Positions 45,532 through 54,789 of a stretch of DNA of 64,000 nt are shown piece after piece. The stretch spans positions 91,743 to 155,742 of the forward strand of contig JAFSAO010000011.1 in NCBI GenBank assembly GCA_017440935.1. The letters are read 5' to 3'. A program made the position numbers and the translations under genes. The notes below the pieces were generated by a model. It made no database searches. It was not told where the DNA came from and worked only from the letters and a program-made list of their open reading frames with translations. This stretch comes from Opitutales bacterium. GTDB lineage: Bacteria > Verrucomicrobiota > Verrucomicrobiia > Opitutales > UBA953. The stretch's first letter is position 1. Each line of letters starts with the position of its first letter.

Positions 45532-48500
45532 ATGCGAAAGTTTTTTTCTCGGTTGCTTTTTTCGCTTCTTTTTTCCCTGACTTTTTCGGGGGTCGGTGTC
45601 GCTGCGACGAAGCCCGCCGAAGGCGTTCCCGCGGAAGCTGAAGAGGTCGCACTCGTTCCCGCCGTTCCGGAAAAACTTTTCTACAAAATTTCGCTGAACG
45701 AGTCTTTTTTCATACGGGAACGCGAAGCTGTCGTAAACGCTCGTGCCACCGTTACCGTTTTGCAGGGCGAAATGGACAAAGTGACGCTCGAAATTTTCGG
45801 TATCGGAAACGGGCAGGGCGAAATTTTTAATGTCTCCGGCGAAAAGGTTAAGGATTGGAGTATCCGCCGGGAAAATACGCGCACGTTTTTGGAAATCCGC
45901 CCGAAGGATTTGGGCGATGAAAAACAATTTACGCTGACGATTTCCGGGCGCCAGCCGCTGAAATTGCCGACAACGATTTCTCCGCTGATTTTTTCCGGCG
46001 TCGATTCTGCGGCATTTCTCGGCGTCGTGCAGTTTTTGGCTTCCGCCGATTTGCGTCTCTACGCCAAACAGGAACGCGGGCTGATTCCTCTGGGGGAGCG
46101 CACGCGTTCGCAAATCAATTACAGCATTTTGGGCACGCCCTCGTTGCGCCTCGACATTGCCCGCGCGAACGAATTGCTCGCTCCCGTCTCGTTGGAAAAA
46201 TTTACGCTTTTCGGTGACGTGCAGGGCAACGGCGCGCGTTTCCGAATGCGTGCGAAAGCGCTCGTGCGCGAAATCGGCGCGGAAGTTCCCGTGCTGACCG
46301 GGAACGCGGCACTTTTGGATTTTCCCGAGAAAAACGATTTTACGGTGCTGGCGAAAACGGACGAAAAAAGCGGCGAAACGGAATATCGCTTGCGTTTTTC
46401 CGCACGCGGCGAATTTGATGTGGAATTGCTTTTCGATGCCGGAATCCGCGAAATTGACGGTTGGCGGCAAATCAATTTTTGCGTTCCCGTCGCGCAAGTC
46501 GCTCCATACACGCTACAAGGAATGCCCGCCGATACGGTTTTTGCGACGGACAACGTTTCGATTCCGCAGATCGAGAAAAACGGAACATTTTCCGGCTTTT
46601 TACCGTCGAGCGGTGCGTTGGATTTGCGCTGGCGCCCGAGCATTCCTACGCCGCCGGAATTTTCCGCTGCCGTTTACGCGATCGACGCCACGTCCGAGAT
46701 GCAAATCAAAACCGGCGTTTTGAAGCAGAAAAACGAATTCAATTTTACGATTTCTCAGGGAGAACTTTCGTCGCTGTTTTTTGAAATGACGGGCGAGGGA
46801 GAAGTGCTTTCCGTCGAAGGGCAGGATTTGCTTTCGTGGACGCTGATTCCGATGGCGGACAACAAGCGCGGGCTTTCCGTGCGCCTGAGTCAGCCGAAAT
46901 CCGAAAATTACAGGTTGCGCGTGGTTTCGCAAACGCGCACGGGCGAGTTCCCGCGCAAGCTCGCCCCCGTGCGCTTGGTTCCGTCGCGAACCGATTGGGA
47001 AGGCTTGCCGCTCGCCTCCGTTTGCGTGCGCAATAACGAGCTTTTGCGGCTTTGTAACGGAGTCGGAATACGTTGCGAAGCACTTCCGCACGCGGGAATG
47101 ACGCAGGTGGTCGCTTCCGCGTTCCCGCAAAGCGGAGATTTTTTCGAGAAAAACGTTCCCGAAGGAGAGGCGTCGGTTTATCGCCTTTCAAGTGCGACGG
47201 AAAAACTTAGCGTCAAAGCGGATTTTATTCGCTCGGACGTTGTCGTTACGCCGCGCACGCGTTGGCATTTTGCCGACGGGAAAATTACGTCGGGGCAGCT
47301 CGTGACGTTTGAGGTGCGCGACGCACCGCTTTACGAGATGCAACTGCTCGTTCCCGATGATTTGAATCCGGTTTCGCTGGATTCGGAAATCATTGCGAGC
47401 CATGAGTTTATCGACGATTCGGAAACGCCCGGCTACCGCCTCCTCAAAATTGTTTTTACCGAACCGATTCTGGGCGAAGGGAAATTTTCGATGAGTTTTC
47501 AGAAGGAAATTCCTGAAGTCGGTCAGGAAACGGTTTTGCGTGCGTGTCGCTTCCCGCAGGCACATTTCGTGTTCGGGCTTGTTGCGCTTTCCGCGCAGAA
47601 AAATCTGCGCTTGCTTCCGATTGCCGCAGAAAATTTGATCGAAATTTCTCCCGCGGAATACAGCGAAAAAAATCCGCCGCAACTCGCGTTTCGCATGCGC
47701 GACGGCGACGGCGTTTTGCGCGTTTGTCCGGTGGAGCGCCCGGCGGCGTTGCGCGGTGCGTCTTCCTGCGTTTACAAAGTGAGTCGGGAAAAAGTTTTCG
47801 GAAATCTCAAAATTGACTACGCGACGGACGGCGTTCCCGTGCCGCAAGTGCGCATCGCGTTCCCGTCGGGCTCGAAAGTGCTTTCCGTTTCCGGAGAAAA
47901 TGTGCGCGATTGGACCGTTGACGAAAACGGCGTGGCGACGGTGCAGCTTTCCGGTGACGCGGGCGAAAAATTTTCCGTTTCCGCAAGTTTTGAAGAATCG
48001 CGCAAGGATAACGAATTGCAGGCGTTTGAAGGCGCGACGCTCGTCGGCGCCGTGGGCGACGCGGGAACGATTCTGATTACCGCAGATCGCGTGCTCAGCC
48101 TCGCGGGTGAAGAATCCGTGCATGCGCTTTCGACGTTGCCGCTGAGCGATGTCGGCGGAGATTATGTGCGGCGCGGAGGTGCAATTCTTTTCCGTGCCTA
48201 CCAGTTTGTCGAAAGGCCGTTCCGCCTCCGCTTGCAAACGCATTTGCCGCAGGCTTCGGCGACGCCGAAAATCGCCGTTACCGAAGCGCGCGTAACTTCC
48301 AACGCCGGGCAAAGCTACGACATCGTTTATCGTTGCCGCTCGCTCGGCGCAAACGAACTCAGAATCGGGGTTCCCGAAGGCATGAAAATTGTTCACGACG
48401 GCGCGAAGCCGCAACCCGACGGCACGTTGCTTTTGCCGCTCCCGCCGAACGCGACGGAAATCGGTTTTCGCATGGAACGCGCGGACTCCGGCAATGATTT

Positions 48501-51500
48501 TTCGCGGGAACGCAAATTGGTTCTTCCGCAGGTTTTTGCTCCTGTGTCGCGCACGATTTTTGTCGGATTCGGCGACGCGCAATCGGATACGATGGAGACG
48601 ATTGTCGCCGGGCGGAAACTGAACGACAGGCTCAATGCTGCGTTTTTCGTGCGCGTGTTTGAGCATCTCGTCAACGGCGCGTGTCCGCTCGTCGTTTCCT
48701 TCCTCGCGCTGGTCGGCGCGTTGTTCACTTCTACATTTTTTGAGCGTCGCCGCAACGCGTATCGCGTTTGCCGCGGGATTGCGCTTGCGGCGGGAACGAT
48801 ACTCGCCGTCGCGTGGGTTTGGTGGCTCGTGGCGACGGTGCGTCCGGATTACGGGGAAGCGGTTTTGGTTGCCGGAATGACCGAGCCCGGAGCCGTTCTT
48901 GGCGTTACAGTGCATCGTTTTTATTTTCTCGGGGAAAATCCGCTCGGCGTAACACAGTTTATGCTCATCGGAATTTTTGTCGCGGGCGTGGCGCTGTTGC
49001 TTCATGGCGCGGGTTGCCGCGATTTTCGCCTGCGTATCATCGGGCGCGTCTTGGTTTATGCGGTGGCGGCAATTTTCTCTGCGGAAGATTTTCCGTATCG
49101 CGTTCCCGCGTTTATCGCGGCGGTCATTGCGGTGGAAGTTTCCGCCTACGTCGCGTTTGCGTTGATTCGTGCGACGCTGAAATATTCCGAAAAAAGACAT
49201 TTCGGCGGCGGAAGCGCGGCACTTTTGTTCTTCGCCGTGTTGTGTGTTCCCGTCGGGTTCCCGACAAACGCTCGCGCCGATGTCGCCGCTTCCGACGAAC
49301 CGGCGATTGAAATTCCGAATTTGGCGGAAGCCCCCGAAATGCCGCACGATGTTGCCGACCGCATTTCGCAGGCGATTGACGTGCGCGGCGACCGCATCGT
49401 GGCGCGCGGAGATATTCGCGTTACGGGGCATGCCGGAGACCGTTTCAATCTGCTCGCGGCTCCTGCGGTGCTGACTTCGTTTGAAAAACCGGAAAAATCC
49501 ATGTTGCGCTTGGAGCGTATTCGCGCGAAGGATTCCGGCTACGTTTATCAGGTGGTTTTAGAGCGCGCGGGAACGTTTTCCGCGACGTTTTCTTACGAGC
49601 TTGCGTTGTCCGCAAATGCGCGCGGTTTCCCGATTCTTTCCGGAGCGGCGGCGGCGGATGTCGTTACGGTTCATGTGCCGCGCTCGGAAGTTCAGGTTTC
49701 GGCAAAAGGCGCGGTAACGACGAAACTTACGTCTTGGGGCGAGAAATCGCAGATTGCACAAATCGTGTTTAAACCGAAAGCCGAGCGCGAAGTGTTCTGG
49801 AATCCGCGGGAACGCGACCGTTCGCGCGAAGCGCCTCGCGTGTTCGCTTCCGGCGAAAATCTTTATGTGCCGTCTTCCGGCGTAATCGAAGGGCGGCATG
49901 TGATGAAATTCGTTCCCGCGCAGGGCGAGATTTCCCGTGTTCGCATTCTCATTCCGAAACCGTTTTCCGTTTCCCGCATCGAAGGCGCGGCGATTCACCG
50001 CTGGAATTTTAATCGCGAAACGGGTTTGCTGACCGTGCTTTTCACGGCTCCGCGAGTTGCGGATTTTTCTCTGTCGATTTTCACGCAGGCGCAGTTGAGT
50101 TTTCTGCCTGTCCGACAAAAATTCGCCGCGCTCGAAGCGCTTGACTGCGACGTGCAGGTGCGGACGATCGGAATCGCAACGGGAGATTCGCTACAGATTG
50201 ATGCCGTTTACGTCGGAGATTTGGCATCGATCGACGAAGACGAATTTAATGCTTCGTTCGCCGCCGCCGGTATGAAGATGGAGCCGAGTTTGCGCTTGCG
50301 CCGCGCGTTCCGTGCGGTGGACAAAGCCGGCGAATTTGAGGCGGAGCTTTCCGCCGTGAGCCCGAATTTGCGTATCACGGGAGAGGAAAAGTTTTTCGTG
50401 AACAGCGAATCCGTTCGCGCGGAAGTGCTTTTGAAAGCAAAAGTTTCCCGTGCCGAAATTTTCAATATCGATTTCCGGATTCCGGCGGGCATTTCCGTTG
50501 ATGTCATTCGCGGCGATATGCTGAGTTACTGGGAAAAAACGCTGTTGGAAGACGGGTCTTCCCGCGTGTCGATGCGCCTGCGCCGCGCCCTCGAAGGCGA
50601 ACAGGAATTTCACATTTGGCTTTCCGGCGCGTTCCCGAAAGATGCGCAGGAATGGACTTTGCCGAGTTTTTTTGTCGAAAATGCAAAAACCCAGCGCGGA
50701 GAAATTTTCGTTTCCGTAGACGAAGGTCTGCGGCTCGTTCCCGCGTCCGTCGGGCGAGCAATGTTTACGGAGGCGTCCGCCGATGGGCACAACGATACGT
50801 TCCGTTTCCGCTATTTCAGCCGGGGAACGGAATCGCCGACATTTTCCGTGCTCGAATCGAAGCCGTTTACCGACGTGCGCTGGATTCACAAAATTCGTCC
50901 GCACGGGCGCTATGCGTTTTCCCGCACGGATATGATTTTTGACATCGAAAACGTGGCGCGTTCCTCCGTAAAGGTGCGCGTGCCGGAAAACGCGCTGGCG
51001 GTGCGTTTTTCCGGAGACGAACTTATTTCCGTGAAAAAATCGGAAACCGAGTCCGGCGTGAGCGAACTGATTTTTGCCAAACCGATTCGCGGGCGAGTGG
51101 AGCTTGCGGCGGAATTTTTCACGTTGCTCCCGTCGGCGAGCGTGGCGCGTATTCCGCGCATCTCCGTGGTCGACGCAGATCGCCAAACGGCTTGGCTTGC
51201 TGTTGAACGCGGGAACGTTTTCACGAATTTAAAATCTCATTCGCCGGAAAAAGTTTCGACGGCGGACGTTCCCGTGGAATTGCGTTCGGTATTGGGAGAG
51301 GGCGAGTGGTTTGTCGAAAAATATGCGGAAAAATATTCGGCGGAAGCGGCGCTTTCTGCGGACACCGTCAACGCGTGGCGCGAAAGTTTTTCGGACATTC
51401 ACCGCGATTCTTTCCGCGCGGAAACGCTGAATCGCTTTACTGTTTTTGACCGCGAAAAAGCGACGACGGAAGAGCAGATTACTCTGCGCGCGAAGCGAAG

Positions 51501-52065
51501 CGATGTGCTTCGGATTTTGATTCCGTCGGGCGGCGTGTTGCGTTCGGTCGCGGTCGACGGAGTCGCCGTGCGCGTCGTGCCGCTCTCTGAGTCGGACAAA
51601 AATTCGGTGTGGCTCCCGATTTTTGCGAAGGAATCCGCTCCCGTAAATATTTCCGTGGTCTACGAACACCCGCTGAATCTCGTGCAACGCGGCGAGCGGC
51701 GCGTTTGGGAACTCGTTCCCGCAGAAATTATTTGCGCAGAGCGGGGAACGTGGAGTTTGCTCGCGCTCGACGAAACGGCGGAAACCGTCGAAGTTTTCGG
51801 GCGTGCTCCGGAAACGTTCGGGACGGAATTGCCGGGCGCTGAAACGCTTTTTCTCGATTCGTATTTCAAGGACGGAAAGCCCGAAACCTATGTTTCCGGC
51901 GGGAACGACGCTTCGAAAGATCGCGCCGTTTTCACGTTCCCGCGAGAGGAAAAATCAAACGAAATGTCCGGAATCGAAATTTTCCTCATTGTTTTCGGCG
52001 TTTTGGCGGCGGTGAAAATCCTTCGTTTTTACCGTTCCCGAACTGTCTCGCCAAGGCGTCGATAA
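45532..52065 (+). CDS. Giant envelope protein of 2177 residues built from repeated units
   Basis: No named family is recognised. A signal peptide (cut near VGVAAT) precedes an extracytoplasmic half of about 1000 residues. A bundle of about five or six membrane helices follows (about 1045-1235), ending in a second signal-like helix (AVLCVPVGFPTNARA). A second extracytoplasmic half of about 900 residues comes next, then a final membrane helix near 2145-2165 with a basic tail. Both halves contain a recurring unit of the type G-x3-(V/L)-x2-W followed by beta strands: SGEKVKDW near 100, EGQDLLSW near 425, SGENVRDW near 784, EGAAIHRW near 1481, RGDMLSYW near 1659, and a weaker copy near 1824. The layout suggests fusion or duplication of two secreted proteins. 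The role is unknown. Confidence 0.85.
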   Translation: MRKFFSRLLFSLLFSLTFSGVGVAATKPAEGVPAEAEEVALVPAVPEKLFYKISLNESFFIREREAVVNARATVTVLQGEMDKVTLEIFGIGNGQGEIFNVSGEKVKDWSIRRENTRTFLEIRPKDLGDEKQFTLTISGRQPLKLPTTISPLIFSGVDSAAFLGVVQFLASADLRLYAKQERGLIPLGERTRSQINYSILGTPSLRLDIARANELLAPVSLEKFTLFGDVQGNGARFRMRAKALVREIGAEVPVLTGNAALLDFPEKNDFTVLAKTDEKSGETEYRLRFSARGEFDVELLFDAGIREIDGWRQINFCVPVAQVAPYTLQGMPADTVFATDNVSIPQIEKNGTFSGFLPSSGALDLRWRPSIPTPPEFSAAVYAIDATSEMQIKTGVLKQKNEFNFTISQGELSSLFFEMTGEGEVLSVEGQDLLSWTLIPMADNKRGLSVRLSQPKSENYRLRVVSQTRTGEFPRKLAPVRLVPSRTDWEGLPLASVCVRNNELLRLCNGVGIRCEALPHAGMTQVVASAFPQSGDFFEKNVPEGEASVYRLSSATEKLSVKADFIRSDVVVTPRTRWHFADGKITSGQLVTFEVRDAPLYEMQLLVPDDLNPVSLDSEIIASHEFIDDSETPGYRLLKIVFTEPILGEGKFSMSFQKEIPEVGQETVLRACRFPQAHFVFGLVALSAQKNLRLLPIAAENLIEISPAEYSEKNPPQLAFRMRDGDGVLRVCPVERPAALRGASSCVYKVSREKVFGNLKIDYATDGVPVPQVRIAFPSGSKVLSVSGENVRDWTVDENGVATVQLSGDAGEKFSVSASFEESRKDNELQAFEGATLVGAVGDAGTILITADRVLSLAGEESVHALSTLPLSDVGGDYVRRGGAILFRAYQFVERPFRLRLQTHLPQASATPKIAVTEARVTSNAGQSYDIVYRCRSLGANELRIGVPEGMKIVHDGAKPQPDGTLLLPLPPNATEIGFRMERADSGNDFSRERKLVLPQVFAPVSRTIFVGFGDAQSDTMETIVAGRKLNDRLNAAFFVRVFEHLVNGACPLVVSFLALVGALFTSTFFERRRNAYRVCRGIALAAGTILAVAWVWWLVATVRPDYGEAVLVAGMTEPGAVLGVTVHRFYFLGENPLGVTQFMLIGIFVAGVALLLHGAGCRDFRLRIIGRVLVYAVAAIFSAEDFPYRVPAFIAAVIAVEVSAYVAFALIRATLKYSEKRHFGGGSAALLFFAVLCVPVGFPTNARADVAASDEPAIEIPNLAEAPEMPHDVADRISQAIDVRGDRIVARGDIRVTGHAGDRFNLLAAPAVLTSFEKPEKSMLRLERIRAKDSGYVYQVVLERAGTFSATFSYELALSANARGFPILSGAAAADVVTVHVPRSEVQVSAKGAVTTKLTSWGEKSQIAQIVFKPKAEREVFWNPRERDRSREAPRVFASGENLYVPSSGVIEGRHVMKFVPAQGEISRVRILIPKPFSVSRIEGAAIHRWNFNRETGLLTVLFTAPRVADFSLSIFTQAQLSFLPVRQKFAALEALDCDVQVRTIGIATGDSLQIDAVYVGDLASIDEDEFNASFAAAGMKMEPSLRLRRAFRAVDKAGEFEAELSAVSPNLRITGEEKFFVNSESVRAEVLLKAKVSRAEIFNIDFRIPAGISVDVIRGDMLSYWEKTLLEDGSSRVSMRLRRALEGEQEFHIWLSGAFPKDAQEWTLPSFFVENAKTQRGEIFVSVDEGLRLVPASVGRAMFTEASADGHNDTFRFRYFSRGTESPTFSVLESKPFTDVRWIHKIRPHGRYAFSRTDMIFDIENVARSSVKVRVPENALAVRFSGDELISVKKSETESGVSELIFAKPIRGRVELAAEFFTLLPSASVARIPRISVVDADRQTAWLAVERGNVFTNLKSHSPEKVSTADVPVELRSVLGEGEWFVEKYAEKYSAEAALSADTVNAWRESFSDIHRDSFRAETLNRFTVFDREKATTEEQITLRAKRSDVLRILIPSGGVLRSVAVDGVAVRVVPLSESDKNSVWLPIFAKESAPVNISVVYEHPLNLVQRGERRVWELVPAEIICAERGTWSLLALDETAETVEVFGRAPETFGTELPGAETLFLDSYFKDGKPETYVSGGNDASKDRAVFTFPREEKSNEMSGIEIFLIVFGVLAAVKILRFYRSRTVSPRRR

Positions 52066-52170
52066 CGGTTTCCGACGTGCTTTTTTATGGAAATTCCGGT
52101 TAATTTTTCCTAACATAATCCCAACATTCGGGATCGCCCGATATCGTCTCCTAATTCAATAAAATAAAAA

Positions 52171-52821
52171 ATGGAAGCCGTAATCGAACATCTTTCAGCT
52201 CGAAAAATTATTCCGATCGCCATTTTTGACGATCCGAACAAAGCCGTTCCGTTGGCTCACGCATTGCTCGCCGGAGGCTGCGACGTTGTGGAAATTTCTT
52301 TCCGTTCGCCGACCGCCGCCGCGTCCATCGCGGAAATTGTGGCGGACGTTCCGGAAATGTTTGTCGGCGCGGGATCACTTTTGTCCGTGGACGACGTTTC
52401 GGAAGCGATTTCGGCGGGAGCGACTTTCGGGATTGCTCCGGGATTTGATCCGTCGGTCGTCAAGGCGGCGGCGGAAGCGGGTTTTACGTTTGTGCCGGGA
52501 TTTTTTACCCCGTCAAACGTGACACAGGCGCTTTCTTTCGGATGCGAAGTGCAAAAATTTTTCCCGGCGGAATCCATGGGACCGGCGTTTCTTTCGGCAT
52601 CGCTTGCCGCTTTTAATCACAAGCATAATCTGAAAGTGATTGCGTCGGGCGGAATTACACCGGAAAACATTGCCCGCTGGCTCGTAGTGCCGCAGGTCGT
52701 TGCTTGCGGCGCGTCTTGGGTTTGCCCGAGGGAAATGATTGAAGCGGAAGATTGGGCGGGCATTACCGCGCGCGTTCAGCAACTTTTGGCGATTGCCCAT
52801 GCCGGCGTTGTAGCGGCGTAA
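52171..52821 (+). CDS. eda: 2-dehydro-3-deoxy-phosphogluconate / 4-hydroxy-2-oxoglutarate aldolase
   Basis: The 216-residue class I aldolase cleaves KDPG to pyruvate and glyceraldehyde 3-phosphate. GCDVVEISFRSP holds the general-base glutamate, FVGAGSLLSVDD is the pyruvate site, and CEVQKFFPAES contains the Schiff-base lysine. ASGGITPENI is the phosphate site. No edd is adjacent; the gene may serve uronate breakdown, which would fit a glycan-degrading organism, but that is inference. Confidence 0.94.
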   Translation: MEAVIEHLSARKIIPIAIFDDPNKAVPLAHALLAGGCDVVEISFRSPTAAASIAEIVADVPEMFVGAGSLLSVDDVSEAISAGATFGIAPGFDPSVVKAAAEAGFTFVPGFFTPSNVTQALSFGCEVQKFFPAESMGPAFLSASLAAFNHKHNLKVIASGGITPENIARWLVVPQVVACGASWVCPREMIEAEDWAGITARVQQLLAIAHAGVVAA

Positions 52822-52894
52822 GGGAAGGAATTGAGCGGCGACGGGGCGAGTTTCCTCCCTCGTTTTTGCGACGCTTCTTACTTTTTTGTTTTTC

Positions 52895-53644
52895 ATGGAT
52901 TCCCGAAAACACGTCGCCGTTTTCCTTTGCGGCGGAAGCGGAACGCGGATGCGCGGTTGCGTTGCCGACAAGATTTTTGCACCGCTTGCGGGAACGCCGG
53001 CGCTCGCCTTTTCTTTGCGTGAATTTGAAGCATCCGGAATTTTTTCTCATGCCGTCTTTGTCTTCCGGGACGAAGAGCAATGCAATGAGATTCGGGTTCT
53101 CGCGGAAAAATTTGCACCGGCGCTCGCACAAAATTCTGTTTTTTGCCGAGGCGGGAACGAACGTAAAGATTCCGTTTTTAACGGGCTCGCCGCTACGATG
53201 AATTTGCCCGAAAAAACGCCGGACACGCTTGTGTTTATTCATGATTGCGCGCGTCCGCTCATTCGCTCGGAAATGTTGCTCCGACTTGCCGAAACCGCCG
53301 GGCGTGAAGGCGGTGCGGTTCTTGCGCATCGTTGCAAAAATACCGTCAAGCGCGTTCCCGCAGGCACGAAGCCCGAAGAGGCGTGCGAGACCGAAGATCT
53401 CGACCGTTCCCGCCTTTGGGAAACGGAAACGCCGCAGGTTTTCCCGCTCGAAAAAATTTTTTCCGCGTATCAAAAAATCAATGACGAAAATATTTTCGTC
53501 ACGGACGATGTCGCGGCGGCGGCGCAAATCGGACTTCGCGTTGCCATGGTGGAAAACTTTTCTCCGAATCCGAAACTTACCGTTCCCGAAGACATGATTT
53601 TCTGTGAAGCACTTCTTGCGGCACAGGGAACAGGACTTTTTTAA
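52895..53644 (+). CDS. ispD: 2-C-methyl-D-erythritol 4-phosphate cytidylyltransferase
   Basis: About 249 residues from ATG 52895; a TTG at 52886 is less likely. The nucleotide-binding start VFLCGGSGTRMRG...ADKIF is a variant of the usual GxGxRMG...PKQ. FIHDCARPLIRSEML and ETPQVFP are typical IspD. It makes CDP-methylerythritol in the non-mevalonate isoprenoid pathway. It is followed by a bidirectional terminator. Confidence 0.9.
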   Translation: MDSRKHVAVFLCGGSGTRMRGCVADKIFAPLAGTPALAFSLREFEASGIFSHAVFVFRDEEQCNEIRVLAEKFAPALAQNSVFCRGGNERKDSVFNGLAATMNLPEKTPDTLVFIHDCARPLIRSEMLLRLAETAGREGGAVLAHRCKNTVKRVPAGTKPEEACETEDLDRSRLWETETPQVFPLEKIFSAYQKINDENIFVTDDVAAAAQIGLRVAMVENFSPNPKLTVPEDMIFCEALLAAQGTGLF

Positions 53645-53668
53645 CGGGCAGAGCGATAAAATTGTATG

Positions 53669-53709
53669 AAAAAAACGCGCGCTCCTTGCGGGAACGCGCG
53701 TTTTTTTTT
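53669..53709. terminator. Bidirectional terminator between ispD and a convergent gene
   Basis: An A-run plus CGCGCG pairs with CGCGCG plus a T-run in a 12-bp stem. One copy of the iterated word lies across the loop and right arm. Confidence 0.88.
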
Positions 53710-53724
53710 GCCGGGGAGAAGCGG

Positions 53725-54621
53725 TTATTGCTTGGCTTCTTCGATGACGGCTTTCGCATCAGCGGCGAGAGAAGCGTCTTCAGCGGCTTTTTCTGCCTTG
53801 ATGAATTCTTCTTCGTTGACCTGCGTGTAAAGTTTGGATTCTTCGACTTCCATGAGGTAGTCGCGAGCGAGGGAGAAACCGTAGCGTTTCGTCATTTCTT
53901 CGTTGTTTTTAACGAGAACTTCTTCCGCTTTCTTCATTTCTTCTTCGATCTTTGCTTTCTGTTCACCGGAGGAAGCGTCGGCAGCTTGCTTCATCTGGAC
54001 GAGCTGATTGCGCTGAGCCTGAACGAGCTGAACGTTGCGGCGGAAGTCGTTGTTTGCTTCAACGGTCGGAATGACGGCGATGAGGCGGAACTTATCGTCG
54101 CCCTTGACGAGCAAATCTTCCGGTTTGGTTTCCGGATCATCTTTGGCTTTCTTGTATTCTTCGTCCGTGAGCTTGATGAAAACGCGGGTTTTGACAATCG
54201 CGTGGATGTATTTGCGGTCGAGCGAGTAGCCGTAGCTTTTCGCCATTGTCTGGTTGTTTTCGGCGAGTTTCTTCGCGGCATTTTCAATTTCCTTGGCGAG
54301 AGCGTCCTGCGCTTCCTTGGTGGAAACGAGTTTGCGGGCTTCGTCGAGAATCGAAATCTGGCGGCGCTGCTGGTTCACGAGATTAACGTTCTGCATGAAC
54401 TGGCGGTTGGCGTCAACCGTGCCGATGGTGGAAACGTGGATGAATTTCTGTCCGTTCTGTTCGATAAAATCGAGCTTGGAAGTGGTGTTTGACATAGTGT
54501 TGTTATTATCGTTTTGGGAAAGTTGTTCTGCTTCGGGTGCGGCGGTTTCTTCGTTAGCGTGAACGAGGGCAGCGGCTGCAAGAGATGCAATAGCGATGGC
54601 TGAAAGTGATTTTTTGTTCAT
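53725..54621 (-). CDS. Secreted coiled-coil protein with an internal duplication
   Basis: The 298-residue protein has a signal peptide (MNKKSLSAIAIASLAAAALVHA). The mature part contains two tandem copies of an approximately 100-residue unit. Copy one begins VSTIGTVDANRQFMQNVNLV and ends FIKLTDEEYKKAK; copy two begins IAVIPTVEANNDFRRNVQLV and ends YTQVNEEEFIKAEK. Each has a long charged helix followed by a TKRYGFSL / AKSYGYSL motif. The composition (Lys, Glu, Ala, Gln) and the near absence of the iterated word suggest an abundant, highly expressed periplasmic protein, which is inference. No known family was recognised. Confidence 0.82.
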   Translation of the reverse strand: MNKKSLSAIAIASLAAAALVHANEETAAPEAEQLSQNDNNNTMSNTTSKLDFIEQNGQKFIHVSTIGTVDANRQFMQNVNLVNQQRRQISILDEARKLVSTKEAQDALAKEIENAAKKLAENNQTMAKSYGYSLDRKYIHAIVKTRVFIKLTDEEYKKAKDDPETKPEDLLVKGDDKFRLIAVIPTVEANNDFRRNVQLVQAQRNQLVQMKQAADASSGEQKAKIEEEMKKAEEVLVKNNEEMTKRYGFSLARDYLMEVEESKLYTQVNEEEFIKAEKAAEDASLAADAKAVIEEAKQ

Positions 54622-54698
54622 AAAGTCTCTTTTGTAATAATAAAGGAAAAATAATCATGCGGTTTTGCATATAAAAAGACAAGAGCAAACAGGGGCGT

Positions 54699-54731
54699 GT
54701 TCCCGCAGATTCGTTCGGATTGAGCGGGAAC
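54699..54731. repeat. Inverted pair of the iterated word upstream of murA
   Basis: GTTCCCGC (54699-54706) and GCGGGAAC (54724-54731) face each other across 17 bases. A T-rich tract follows at about 54739, so a terminator-like hairpin is possible in front of murA. Confidence 0.6.
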
Positions 54732-54789
54732 AGGAGATTTTTTTTTGAATCGCGGGAACGGACATTTCTATTCAGAATCGCCGCCTTTT

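Noticed and set aside
47188..49431. Long minus-strand frame inside the giant envelope gene
   Set aside because: The plus-strand protein shows a signal peptide, helices and repeats; the antisense frame shows none.
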